In this document: piece after piece, positions 35,179 to 46,158 of the stretch
Layout of the letters: each line of letters begins with the position of its first letter
How positions within the stretch are numbered: position 1 is the first letter of the stretch
From: Poa pratensis
Taxonomy: Eukaryota; Streptophyta; Magnoliopsida; Poales; Poaceae
Direction of reading: 5' to 3'
Assembly: GCA_947311845.1 (NCBI GenBank)
Contig: CAMZMU010000075.1
Location: forward strand, 23,907,421 to 23,971,420
DNA: 64,000 nt
Made by a program: the position numbers and the translations under genes
The notes under the pieces: generated by a model
The model's database searches: none
Told to the model about the DNA's origin: nothing
Seen by the model: only the letters and a program-made list of their open reading frames with translations

Positions 35179-36209
35179 CCACTTCTCCCTTTGTCTCTCT
35201 CACCCACTCACGAACCAGAGTTTCCTAGTATTCATGTAGAGTCGGAATTATTAGACAGTATTTTTTTGAAGCAATGCAGAATCGGAATAGTAAAACCACA
35301 GTAGGATCTTGTGCGCGCTGCGCTTGGGAGAGAGACAGAAGCAGCAAGCAACGAGCAGAGCAGCAGGCTCACAGGCCAAGCAGTGCTGTTAATCAACCAC
35401 ACACGGGCACAGTCCTAGCATCAGAGATTCAGACTCCTCCTCTGTCTCGCACGGCATCATTGACGATCTCTTCAAGCCGCGGGGAGAGAGAGAGAGAGAG
35501 GAGTACGCAGAAACGATTTCTCGTCGGCGCGGCGCAGATGATATCTTGCTTGCTGTTGCAGATTTTCTAGCTGCGTCGGCCGAGACAGATGGATCCAATC
35601 CCCGATCTTTTCCCGGCCTTTTCATGTCGGAGTCAGCGGAGTTTCCGCATCAAAAGGGACGCCCTCTCCACTTGTTCCTCTTGGTCGCCGCGCCACACTG
35701 TGTTTCCTGCCCCGGAAAGGCAGCAACTGTTACCAGCTCCGACGGCAGAGATTAGTCGAAACCCAGGACACCAGATAGATGGTCGCCGTCACCCTGATCT
35801 ACTACAAGATCGAGACTTTCAGTGCGAGCCCGGAAAGTCAGAACGGCGACGTGTCTCGCTCACACGAAACTCTGTGTGCTGGTGCCACGTATTCCATCGG
35901 TCGATCGAGCAGTCGAGAAGGATGGTGGTCTGGTCATCTGGTGGAGACGTGGAGTAGGATAAGCTTGGGGCGGCTGCTGGTGACTGGTGAGGCACGCGCG
36001 CGGCGGCGAAAGGCTCTCTGCCGACACGAGAACGACCTAGGCTCGTTTTATAGTCTCAATCAGTGTTCTCTCGTTTTATAGTCTTGGGCATGACACTCCG
36101 ATCTATGACTTTCTTCTCACTCCAAGGAAAGATGTCTTTGTCCTCTGGATCACAACATATCCAGCTTCATGCCCATCTCGGGTTTTTAATGCATGATAAA
36201 CACACCAAG
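35179..36209. other. Intergenic with a possible gene fragment
   Basis: 35400-36000 is GC-richer with a GA microsatellite at about 35487-35503. A 122-codon plus-strand frame starts MDPIPDLFPAFSC at 35589. It has no domain I recognise, but its composition is gene-like, so it may be a relic first exon. A minus-strand stretch at 36290-36103 also reads protein-like (EYIFIPNPQGRDQSREIHI) without a recognised family. Confidence 0.3.
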
Positions 36210-38992
36210 GTTTCGTGTTTTTGAGGTCGATATGGATTTCGCGTGATTGATCTCGGCCCTGTGGATTGGGGATAAATATATACTCCATGTGTGGAAACTC
36301 ATGGTCACCGGAATGAATGAATTGCCCGGTGAGCCAATGAACCACCACCACCTGCTACTAGACGCAAGGCATTCATGGTAGGATGTGTGACACGAAACCT
36401 CTCGAGCCTTGGCTCCCTCACAACAGCCGGCTGATTGAGGCATGGATCTTACTCGCTACTAGCATGTGAAGGTATCTTCCATCTTCGTCAATCACTCCAG
36501 AAGTCCAAATGCTGATAGGTTAAGCAGTGGCGCGCCATAACTTTTTCTACACTTTTCTTCTTACTTTTTGTAGTGATTGGCAAAAGGTTAGACTCGGGAA
36601 TTGGAATTAAGGGGGATCGGGCAATGATTTGGGTGGAGATGGATACTAGCAAATGATGTGCTCCTTCAAGTGACCACCTATATAGTTATGTGTCTTATGG
36701 CAAAGGTCACACTTGAGTGGCAATTATGAAATCTTGTCTTTTCCTTCCACAATGGGTAATATAGTAATGTATCAAAGTGATACTACAAAATAGTATTTGG
36801 CTGCAGTAACATGGTATCAGGAGACATCAACGAGAACACGACCAAATTACAGGACTAAAACAAGATGGCACCCATCCTACTATATATAATGGCGCGAAGC
36901 GTCTGGGCACTGTAACGTCCTGTAGCATGCTACAGTACCCACAGTGCCCGGTGCTACAGTAGTTTTTTTTTTTTCCAAAACCGCCAGAAAATATGTACAC
37001 GAAAAATTTGCGCGTCGACAGGTATGTTCCATTCCCGTGATCGGTTTCGAATTTGGTCGACTCTAGCTCCTTAATTTCGGATCCAGATTCACACAAACAT
37101 TCGGCGAGTTTTGTCAAATTCGTCGCGCTCGGTCACCCGTTTGAATTTTTCTTTCACGAATAGATAGATATCACCCTTCCAAACAACTTTCGTGTTTTAA
37201 TCTTCTTATTTTGATGGACATATATATGTGCACTTTGCTCGCCGCTTTTTCGCAGTAAAGCCCTAACGTTTTCCAAAAAACCATAAATCGGCCCTCCGGA
37301 ATAAAAAAATTTGCATCAAAATTCCCCACGCGCCGCTTTTTGCGGAAAAGTCCTCGCATTTCCTACAAAATGTGAATCGGCCGCCCGGAATAAAACCACG
37401 TGGTTCTTTTGCACAAAGGTCGTTGCATTCTCCATATGTTACAAACTAATTTTACTAACATCATCACCAAATAACTTTAGTAACATTATTTTTAACCGCA
37501 TATATATTTCATATAGGACCTAATGACACGCATTTTTTAAAAACGCTCCTTACTTTTCCAACATTTTAGAAGTTTCTACTTTTTTTTCTCTCCACTCATA
37601 AATCACAATTTTCATCAATTTTCTTTTCCATAAAAATGGCAGGACAACCAACAAAATATGAATCAACAGTACATTCAAAAAAATCACAATAATCTCTAAA
37701 CCAATAAAGATTTAACAAAGTTTGACCAAATATCCATTGTGTACAAAAGTGAAACTAAGAAAATACCAAACTTCCAAACTTTTCACAGAAACTAAGAAAT
37801 GTTCATTTTGTTCAAGAATTGTTAGATTAGTTTTCCAAATAATTTTTCTTCCCACGAAATATTCAACAATTTTTATTGCTTTAAAATAATTTTCAGACAA
37901 AATTTGTTGGATATTTTTACAATAAATATTTTCCCAAAGAAACTATTCAACAATACGAAAATTAAAAATATCACCACTCTTTTTCACTAAGGCCGCGGCG
38001 TGCCGTCGCGCCGAAATTACCTAGTCTTATGCGTATCGACCAACAACCCACACCATTATGATGTTTCTAACAAAATAGATAAAATATTTTGTGTGTGGTA
38101 ATTATAACATGTGCACTTAGTAAACTGGTTTCGTGTTTCTGAGGTTGATGGGTTGCAGAGCTTTCGCGTGAAACAACACCTGAAAGTCAGCTGGTGTAAC
38201 CGTGCGCTCAGGCAGCGTCAGATTCAGAATCAGTGGATCGGATGGGATCACCGGTCAGTATTCACGGTCTGTATTTCATTTCAGTAGGTAAGAAAAAGAG
38301 AGGCCGTCATGGTCACCGGAATGAATGATTTGCCCGGTGAGCCAATGAACCACCACCAGCTGCTACTAGACGCAAGGCATTCATGGTAGGATCTGTGACA
38401 CGAAACCTCTCGAGCCTTTGGCTCCCTCCCAACAGCCGGCTGATTGAGGCATGGATCTTTTACTGGCTACTAGCATGTGAAGGTATCTTCCATCTTCGTC
38501 AATCACTCCACAAGTCCAAATGCTGATAGGTTAAGCAGTGGCGCGCCATAACTTTTTCTACACTTTTCTTCTTACTTTTTGTAGTGATGGGCAAAAGGTT
38601 AGACTCGGGAATTGGAATTAAGGGAGATCGGGCAATGATTTGGGATCGATCGAGATTGATACTAGCAAATGATGTCCTCCTTCCAGTGACCACCTATATA
38701 GATATGTGCCTTATGGCAAAGGTCACACTTGAGTGCCAATTTCGAAATATTGTCTTTTCCTACCACAATGGGTAATATAGTAATGTATCAAATTGATACT
38801 ACAAAATATTACTTGGTGGCAGCAACATGGTATCAGGAGACATCGACGAGAACACGACCAAATTACAGGACTAAAACAAGATAGCACCCATCTTGTGCGT
38901 AACGGCCAACAACCCACACCATTACGATATTTCTAACAAAATAGATAAATATCTTGGGCGTGCTAGTTATAACATGTGCACTTAGTAAACTG
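36210..38992 (+). repeat. Tandem duplication of an ~0.8-kb unit
   Basis: Unit 1 is 36210-38127 (768 bp without the inserted Helitron) and unit 2 is 38128-38992 (865 bp). Both start GTTTCGTGTTT, share TCATGGTCACCGGAATGAAT near 36299 and 38308, and end CACTTAGTAAACTG. About 585 bp in the middle are nearly identical. Unit 2 holds an open 63-codon frame at 38584 (MMGKRLDSGIGIKGDRAMIW) of unknown identity, while in unit 1 it is altered. The shared sequence itself is not a recognised gene or transposon. Confidence 0.9.
36875..38024 (+). mobile_element. Helitron, 1150 bp, non-autonomous, with paralogous empty site
   Basis: It starts TCCTACTATATATAATGGCG after an A and ends with a 7-bp-stem hairpin at 37994-38010 (CGCGGCGTGCCGTCGCG), ten bases, then CTAG and host T. 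The same sequence without the element is present in the other duplication unit: CACCCA joins directly to TCTTGTGCG at 38890/38891, against CACCCA / TCTTATGCG here. That proves both ends and the A/T target. There is no coding potential. The interior is AT-rich after the first ~500 bp. Confidence 0.92.
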
Positions 38993-40255
38993 ACATATGT
39001 AAGATCGAAATCGAATGAGATGTTTCGAATGTGAAAATGGAAGCATTAAATCATCGGATAGTCATACAACATCCTACTATCTAAGTGATCTCATCCCGCA
39101 CAACTTCCCAACATAACCCTTCTAAGCTCCTTTGCCTTATAACAAAAGGCTACATTAAATGATCATTTCACTATTCCTATGTTCGATTTCTGTTGTCTTT
39201 ACTTTTGTCTTGCCTCTCTGCCTTCCTGGTTGCTGACTAACCCAAAATAGTCTTGAAGGACCCCACGAATGAGACAACAAGTACAAGGACAAACTTATTT
39301 ACTAAGGATATAGGCGGTATTGCATAATTGACACTGTACGGTTAGAGTGGTTTGAAAAACAACATCAGATCGACAAGTTGCTAAAAATTTATGTCAGTCA
39401 ACTCCACTATAGAATCTAGTGTTTTTTTTTGGGGTCGGGGGGAGACCAAAACCTACTTTTACTAATTTTTGAAATCAATAGCCTCTTTGGTTGAAAGGAT
39501 TTTTGAAGTAATCTTATAGGATTTCAATTCACGGGATTTTTCTATGGGGTCCATTCGATTAAAAGAATGAATCCTCCGAATTTTTTATGGATTGATGTTG
39601 TATACTACAACCCACAAGGGCTTGTTCGGTTTAAGATAAAAAGGGATGAATAACATAAGAATAGCAATTTTCTACAATGCCACTATTTATCCGTTTGGTC
39701 CAAAAGAATTGAGAAAAAAATAGCAAAATTCCCTTTGCATGAAGAACGAGACGACGTTCTTTAGTGGCATATTAACATATTAACTGTACTTTCTCATGCG
39801 GCTTGATTTTGATATGATCATGTTTATTAGATTAGTGCATTTCTTTTCTATTCTTATGAACCAAACAATCAGATTTACAGAATTCATGTGTTTTTTAGTT
39901 ATCAGTTTTGCATATGCACTACCTATCACATTCTTATTTTCCTAGTCCTGTATTTTAGAAGGCAAACAAAATATGCCCTAAGATTTCTAGCAAGAGGTTG
40001 GACATGTCGGAAAACTCATATGTATCTATAACAACTATGACTTGTACACAGTTTATGTTAAAGATTCCTGTACACAATTCATTTAGAAGATTCAAGTTTT
40101 TTTTTCTTTGGTGCAACCAAACCGGTAGCGTAGTGTGTGACTATTTGCACGTTTTTAGTTCATGTAGGATTACACGTGTCATGAAATTCTATTCCTATAT
40201 TTATTTTATTTTTATGTTTCTAATTTCCTACAAACCAAAGGGGCCCTTGAAAGTA
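38993..40255. other. Intergenic, no gene seen
   Basis: AT-rich. Nothing with a recognisable end or domain. Confidence 0.5.
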
Positions 40256-40338
40256 CTACCTCGTCCAAAATTATGAGATGTTTTGTTAAGCTATTTTGGT
40301 CTGCCAAAATGTTTTATATTTTGGGATGGAAGTGGTAG
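40256..40338. mobile_element. Stowaway-like MITE, degenerate
   Basis: Left CTACCTCGTCCAAAATTATG and right end ...TTTTGGGATGGAAGTGGTAG are imperfect inverted repeats of the Stowaway CTCCCTCCGTCC type. A TA precedes the left end; the right TA is not clean. Confidence 0.6.
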
Positions 40339-40439
40339 ATGTTTCGATAGAATCCCAACTTGTGTGACCATACCAAAATAAAATAAAGTAAAGAAAAGTT
40401 GGTAGAAAATATATGAAGAGGCTGAGTGCGGCGATATGG

Positions 40440-40817
40440 AGGCCGAGCTACACGTAGACCTTTATTTTGAAATCATATTTTGGTGTTTTAAAAAATCTGA
40501 TAAAAATGTTGAATGTAGATAATGTTGTCTTCTACCAACGTTTTAAATCTCAAATAAATCAAGTTGTATTTTGAGCTATGCAAAAATGACAAAATCTAAA
40601 TCTAGAAGTAGTGACTAGTACAAAATTTGAACTCTCCCGAATATGTCAGATTTTGTTATTTTTATGTAGTCCGAAATATGAATTATTTTGAGTTGAGATT
40701 TTGTACGTTGGTAGAATGCACTATTGTTACACGTCTACGATTTTTTTCAGAATGTTTAAAAGTTTGAGCTATGATTTTCGAATTTTGCAATATAAAGCGC
40801 GACGTGTAGCTCGGCTT
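40440..40817. mobile_element. MITE, ~380 bp, TIR GCCGAGCTACACGT
   Basis: GCCGAGCTACACGT at 40442 is mirrored by ACGTGTAGCTCGGC ending at 40815. The AT-rich arms also pair loosely inward, as in the elements at 58940-59300 and 61775-62145. Confidence 0.7.
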
Positions 40818-43019
40818 CAATATTGACCTTCCGCGAAGAGGCTGCTGCCGTACCCTTCTTATTCCCGCTGAACACCCATATGCCTCCACGTAGCCATGCT
40901 CGATGACAAAAAATACTTGGAGAAGTAGGAAGTATTCCGCGCTTTGAATATGCAGCCGCACTGCCGCACACATATTTTATTCGACAGAGAATGTCCTGTT
41001 CCTACTAACTCCATATTCATCAAATGGACTTCGCTACTAGCTGCCACTGACAAAAATTCCGTTTAGCCAGCTCAGATCAAGCCTAGATTTGAGGCCAATT
41101 CCATCCGATTAATCAGCATGGTCCTGAGGATTTTCCCAATCATGCCTTGAATCTTGCCAAGCCCTAGCGCTAAGGGCAGGGCTGCTTTAGTAGACAGAAG
41201 ATAGAGGAGAATAAATTCCCTCAACAACCACTTGTTTTTTTCATAATTCTTCGCACTTCCCAGGTTCCTTCTTAGCCCCGGTAAAAGCATATTCTTTGGC
41301 AAAATCATACAGCAGCACGGTCACGATCGATCTGCAGAAAACGCAAAGCTGTTCATCTTAATTTTCTCCCAGAGGGAAGCCTTGCTTTTTTTTTGACACA
41401 TCCAACAACCGCATATATTCACCGGACGTCCACATACACAGTACATAGAACAAAGAAAAACGAAGAACAAACATACGAAGTGGATGATCCAGAACCGGAA
41501 ACGCGAGCCGCAGCTCCACCGGCGACGAAGACGAAGGCCGGCAACCACCTTGCCACAGCCTGGGCACATTCAAACCCTTGAGAGGCGCCGCCGTGTCTGC
41601 CCGCCGCGCCGCGACGAGCTTGTTGACGATGAACACGTCGGGCAGGCGCCCCCCTGGCTCCGCTTCCCTTCCTTGCCTCGGCCGCCACCGGATCCGTCGC
41701 TGGGGGAGGCTGGAGGGCCCGACCAGCCCAGCCCTGGATGAAGAACGCAGCTCCAGCGCCGCCGCACCGCAGCAGCTGGAGCAGAAGGCCGCGCACGGCG
41801 GATCCGTGGATCCGCGAGCACGGCGGGGTCGACGACCGCACGAAGAGGCCCCACCGGAGCTCCCCGCCGGAGAGGATGGCCGCCGACGCCAAAACCCCAC
41901 CAACCGCACCGCCGCCTCCACAGCGCCGCCGGCGGGAAACCCCCACACCCCTACTCTATGTACACGAAGGGATCCGGGGATCCCCACCCACCCGCCGCCG
42001 GAGCGGACGGGGGGAGAGAGATCCCGCGGATCCGCGACGGCGAGAGCGCGGCGCGCGGGCGGATCCAAGAAATCGCCTCCTCAGCTACTGTAGCGAGGAG
42101 GAGGGGAAAGTGCGCCAACTCTCGTGAGGGAAGCCTTGCTGCGTGCAGTGCAGGTGCAGGTGCGTGCAGTGCAGGTGCAGGTGCAGCGCCAGTACAGTAA
42201 CGGTTGTGGAGCCTGAACTGAAACCGCCGAGCAGTTGAGAGCAGCCCGAAATGGCTCTCTCCGCGTGGCGTCTGCAAGCGAGCGACAGGAAACAGCGAGA
42301 ATCCGATACGAGAAAAGGCAGCCGATCAAAAGTGAGAGCGCGAGGAAAAGGGCTGGCCAGCTCGCATGCAAAGGCGCCGTTTTTAAAGAGGAAAAGGGGA
42401 AGAGGCAGGAGAGCAGTCGTTCTCTGCGGCCGCTCTTGCCTCTGCTGCTGGCCTCGCCCCTCTGCCACCGTCTTTCTGCCGCCCAAATTTTCACCTCGGG
42501 AGACGCTGCCTTTCTGTTCTGCTGCTAGTTCGCTCTTGCAAATACTAGCCGAGCTCTTCTCCGCTTGAGCTTGAGCTTTGCTCTTTCCTTGCTGCGAGGG
42601 AGAAAGAACAAAGAAGAGTGTGCGCCTCGTAAGGTGGCTTTTGGGGGGATAGATTCCATTCCTTGGAGGAGGAGGAGGAGGAGAAGTAGTGGGGAATTAG
42701 CTAGCTAGGCCAGATCAAAAGAGAGCGAGCTAGAGAGATTCCATTTCTTTCTCTTGATTGTTTCCACCTTTTGTCCCCTGTTCCTGAGACTTCCTGGGTG
42801 AGTGAGTGAGTTGAGTTGAGTGAGTGATTGGTTGTTCCTTTCTTCCTTGTGAGGGTTCTTGGTTCTTGGCGCAGAAAAGAACAGCAAATCAGTCAGTCGC
42901 TGGTCATCTACGGCCGTTCGACTGTTGCTTGTTTGTTTCTCTGGTTAAAGCACTTGATTCTACCGGGAGTTTTCCTGGAGCTTGTACCAGTGAAGTGAAG
43001 TGAGGTTTATCGGAGGAAG
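40818..43019. other. Intergenic plus leader of the NAT6-like gene
   Basis: 41480-42120 is very GC-rich and open on both strands. On the minus strand a 236-codon frame (42068-41358) is followed by A9 (at 41396-41388), the look of a retroposed or LINE-derived 3' end, but no domain is visible. 42140-42185 has a GTGCAGGTGCAG-type minisatellite. From about 42540 a pyrimidine- and GA-rich leader (GGAGGAGGAGG near 42665) leads to the NAT start codon. Confidence 0.4.
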
Positions 43020-46000
43020 ATGGCAGCCGCGCCGCCGCCCAAGGCCGACGAGCTGCAGCCGCACCCGCCCAAGGAGCAGCTGCCTGGCGTGTCCTTCTGC
43101 ATCACCAGCCCGCCGCCATGGCGTACGTCTCCTCCTCCTCCCCGCCTCTGGGGCCTTTTCAGTTTGCTGTTAAAAGTTTCACTTTCTTGTGCTTGTCCTT
43201 CGCTGTTCCTTAATTTTGTCCATACTTCTGGCTTGAAGACTTTCTTTCACAGCGCATATTTGTGCTAATTTGTGCAGTCTTTTTTTGTCGGTGCATATCA
43301 GTTTGTTCTGTTTTCACTAGTGATAAAGTTTCTTCATGTTGTTGTTGGTCTTTAAGTTTTTAATTGGAAACAATAAATACTTTTGCTAGACCAGCCTAGG
43401 AAGCTTATTTGCTCCTGAATTGACAATGAAAAGTTCATTCAGTAGCACCTCTTTTTATGCAGTTGCGTAGTGGTATGAAAGTTAAATTTTCACGTTGCCC
43501 TTGTTATGTTATATGCAGCCGAGGCCGTCATACTAGGATTCCAACATTTCATCGTCATGCTGGGCACCACTGTCATCATACCGAGCGCACTTGTTCCTCA
43601 GATGGGAGGTGGAAATGTGAGTCTCGAGACCTATGCACTACTAGTACTGATTACACTGACTTACCTGAAATCTGAATTTGATAACCCTGAAGAAGTAAGT
43701 ATCTGAAATTCTGATGATAAATTGCATTGCCTTTTTGCCAGGAAGAGAAAGCCCGGGTAATTCAGACGCTGTTGTTTGTCGCCGGCATAAACACCTTGCT
43801 CCAAACGTTCTTCGGTACTCGTCTCCCTGTCGTGATGGGTGGCTCATATACTTTCGTCGCGCCGACCATCTCAATCATATTGGCTGGACGTTACAACGAT
43901 GTGGCAGACCCGCACGAGGTACTACTGCCCAACAGATTGGTCCGCATTAAAACTCACAAGTTCCTGCAGAAAAATGCTAACGAGTTCCTTTCGCTGTTGT
44001 ATTGCCAAGAAATTCTTACGGACCATGAGGGGAACACAAGGTGCCCTCATCATTGCGTCGACGATTCAGATCATCCTTGGTTTCAGCGGTCTCTGGCGCA
44101 ATGTCGTTAAGTGGGTCTCATTTTAGGCCTTTCTTGAATTAAAGTTCTGTTAGTGTTCTGTAGCGTTTTAGGCTGTGCAATTAACTGTCCTGAATAATTC
44201 TGGTGCAGACTGCTGAGCCCATTATCTGCAGTTCCTCTTGTTTCACTAGTTGGATTTGGACTTTACGAACTTGGTTTTCCAGCGGTTAGTTCTGCTCCAT
44301 CACTTGTTTATTTTTCTTGCTTCTGTATTCAGTGAAGACTGATGAGAAAATGTCGTATGATAATTTGCAGGTAGCTAAGTGTGTGGAAGTTGGTCTTCCA
44401 GACTCATTTTAATGGTTGTCTTTTCTCAGGTATTACATTAGCACCATTTTATGACTTCCTGCATGACTGATCTAAAGTGTCCAATAGTTTTGAATGAGGT
44501 AATGTACTAATCATGTTTGTTTCCTCGACAGTATTTGCCTCATGTGTTGAGTTCTGGAAAGGGTGTCTTTGGCCGGTTTGCTGTTCTATTCACTGTTTCA
44601 ATTGTGTGGCTCTACGCATACATTCTCACCATCAGTGGTGCCTACAAGAATGTCAGGCCAAAGACACAGGTGCATTGCCGTGTCGATCGTTCAGGGCTTA
44701 TATCAGGAGCTCCATGGTAGGCTTCCAGGAAATCATACCATTATGCTATATTGTAATCTGATGACATTTCCTGATGAAGGTGCTGAATTCTGTTCTGCAG
44801 GATAAGCGTTCCATATCCCTTTCAGTGGGGTGCTCCAACATTTGATGCTGGAGAAGCTTTCGCGATGATGATGACTTCATTTATTGCTATTGTAGAGGTT
44901 TGTCTGCAATTTTCCTAAAAATAAATAGGAAACGAAATGCTATGCATTCAGCCATAGTAAGATGATGTTTTTTCTACTTGCAGTCAACTGGAGCCTTCAT
45001 TGCTGCTTCAAGGTATGCAAGTGCGACGATGATACCTCCATCGATCATTAGTCGGGGAATCGGTTGGCAGGTAAAATGGATCATTTATTGTACAGTCCAG
45101 TTTGTCTCATCTTGTACTCTGGGATGCTGATCACTCTGAAACGTCACTTTCAGGGCATCGGTATCTTGCTTGATTCGTTCTTTGGGACGGCCAATGGAAC
45201 CTCAGTTGCAGTGTAAGTATTAATTTGGGGATAGTAAAAGTGGCATTACTTGATTGTACACAATATGTGTATCGCTCATAATTTAATTAGCTTTGTCAAC
45301 TTTGTATTTGTAGGGAGAATATCGGTTTACTTGCTTTGACACATGTTGGCAGTAGGAGGGTGGTGCAAATATCTGCAGGGTTCATGATTTTCTTCGCTGT
45401 TCTAGGTAAATATGCTAAACTCATTTTTACAGCTATTGTTTGGTTCTGCACATGTCTTGTTACCCAAGCTGATTTAAATTTTGGTTCTTTGGCAAAACAG
45501 GAAAATTTGGAGCCCTGTTCGCGTCCATTCCATTGCCCATATTTGCTGGCATGTACTGTATTTTCTTCGCATATGTCGGTACGTTCAAATATCTGAAACC
45601 GCTCATCGTTCATATCATTCGATCATTGCCAGCATTTGCATATTTGCAGTATGATTCAATTGTTCTTCCCCATGCAGGTGCCTGTGGTATTAGCTTCCTT
45701 CAGTTCTGCAACTTGAACAGCTTCAGGACCAAGTTCATCTTGGGTTTCGCTTTCTTCATGGGCATATCGGTCCCTCAGTACTTCAACGAGTACACCTCGG
45801 TTTCAGGCCATGGTCCGGTGCACACCGGCGCAAGATGGGTACGATAAACACGTCACAAAGACATTGCTCCTCCTTCATAGTCATAGCTGTTGCTTCTCTC
45901 TGAAATGACGTAACGATTTTGTTGGTTTTTTCTTGACAGTTTAATGACATGATCAATGTGCCGTTCTCGAATAAGCCGTTCGTCGCAGGGCTGGTGGCCT

Positions 46001-46158
46001 TCTTCCTGGACAACACGATGCACTTGCACCAGAGCGCGGTGAGGAAGGACAGAGGGTACCACTGGTGGGACAAGTCCAGGAGCTTCAAGAAAGACGCCAG
46101 GAGCGAAGAGTTTTACTCGCTGCCCTTCAATCTCAACAAGTTCTTCCCTTCAGTCTGA
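43020..46158 (+). pseudogene. NAT6: Nucleobase-ascorbate transporter (NAT6-like), frameshifted
   Basis: Exons: 43020-43122, 43519-43616, 43742-43918, 44010-44110, 44209-44284, 44371-44429, 44532-44716, 44801-44897, 44984-45070, 45154-45212, 45314-45405, 45501-45578, 45678-45838, 45940-46158. All are GT-AG. With one base more it would encode about 530 residues, the usual NAT length, with about 12 membrane helices, the QHFIVMLGTTV segment of helix 1, and the C-terminal FYSLPFNLNKFFPSV typical of plant NAT6. Family members carry uracil, purines or related bases across the plasma membrane. Exon 6 is 59 nt where phase needs 60: after GLP (44398-44400) the frame runs into TAA at 44411-44413. The NAT signature reads ENIGLLALTH, with H where R, K or G is expected. 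All other exons are intact, so the lesion is young or a sequencing error. Confidence 0.9.

Noticed and set aside
35589..35957. 122-codon frame starting MDPIPDLFPAFSC as a gene
   Set aside because: Gene-like composition, but no recognised domain, no clear splice continuation and an overlapping frame; kept only as a possible relic.
41358..42068. 236-codon minus-strand frame, with open frames on both strands
   Set aside because: Several overlapping open frames in very GC-rich DNA and no recognisable motif; treated as a GC effect or relic.
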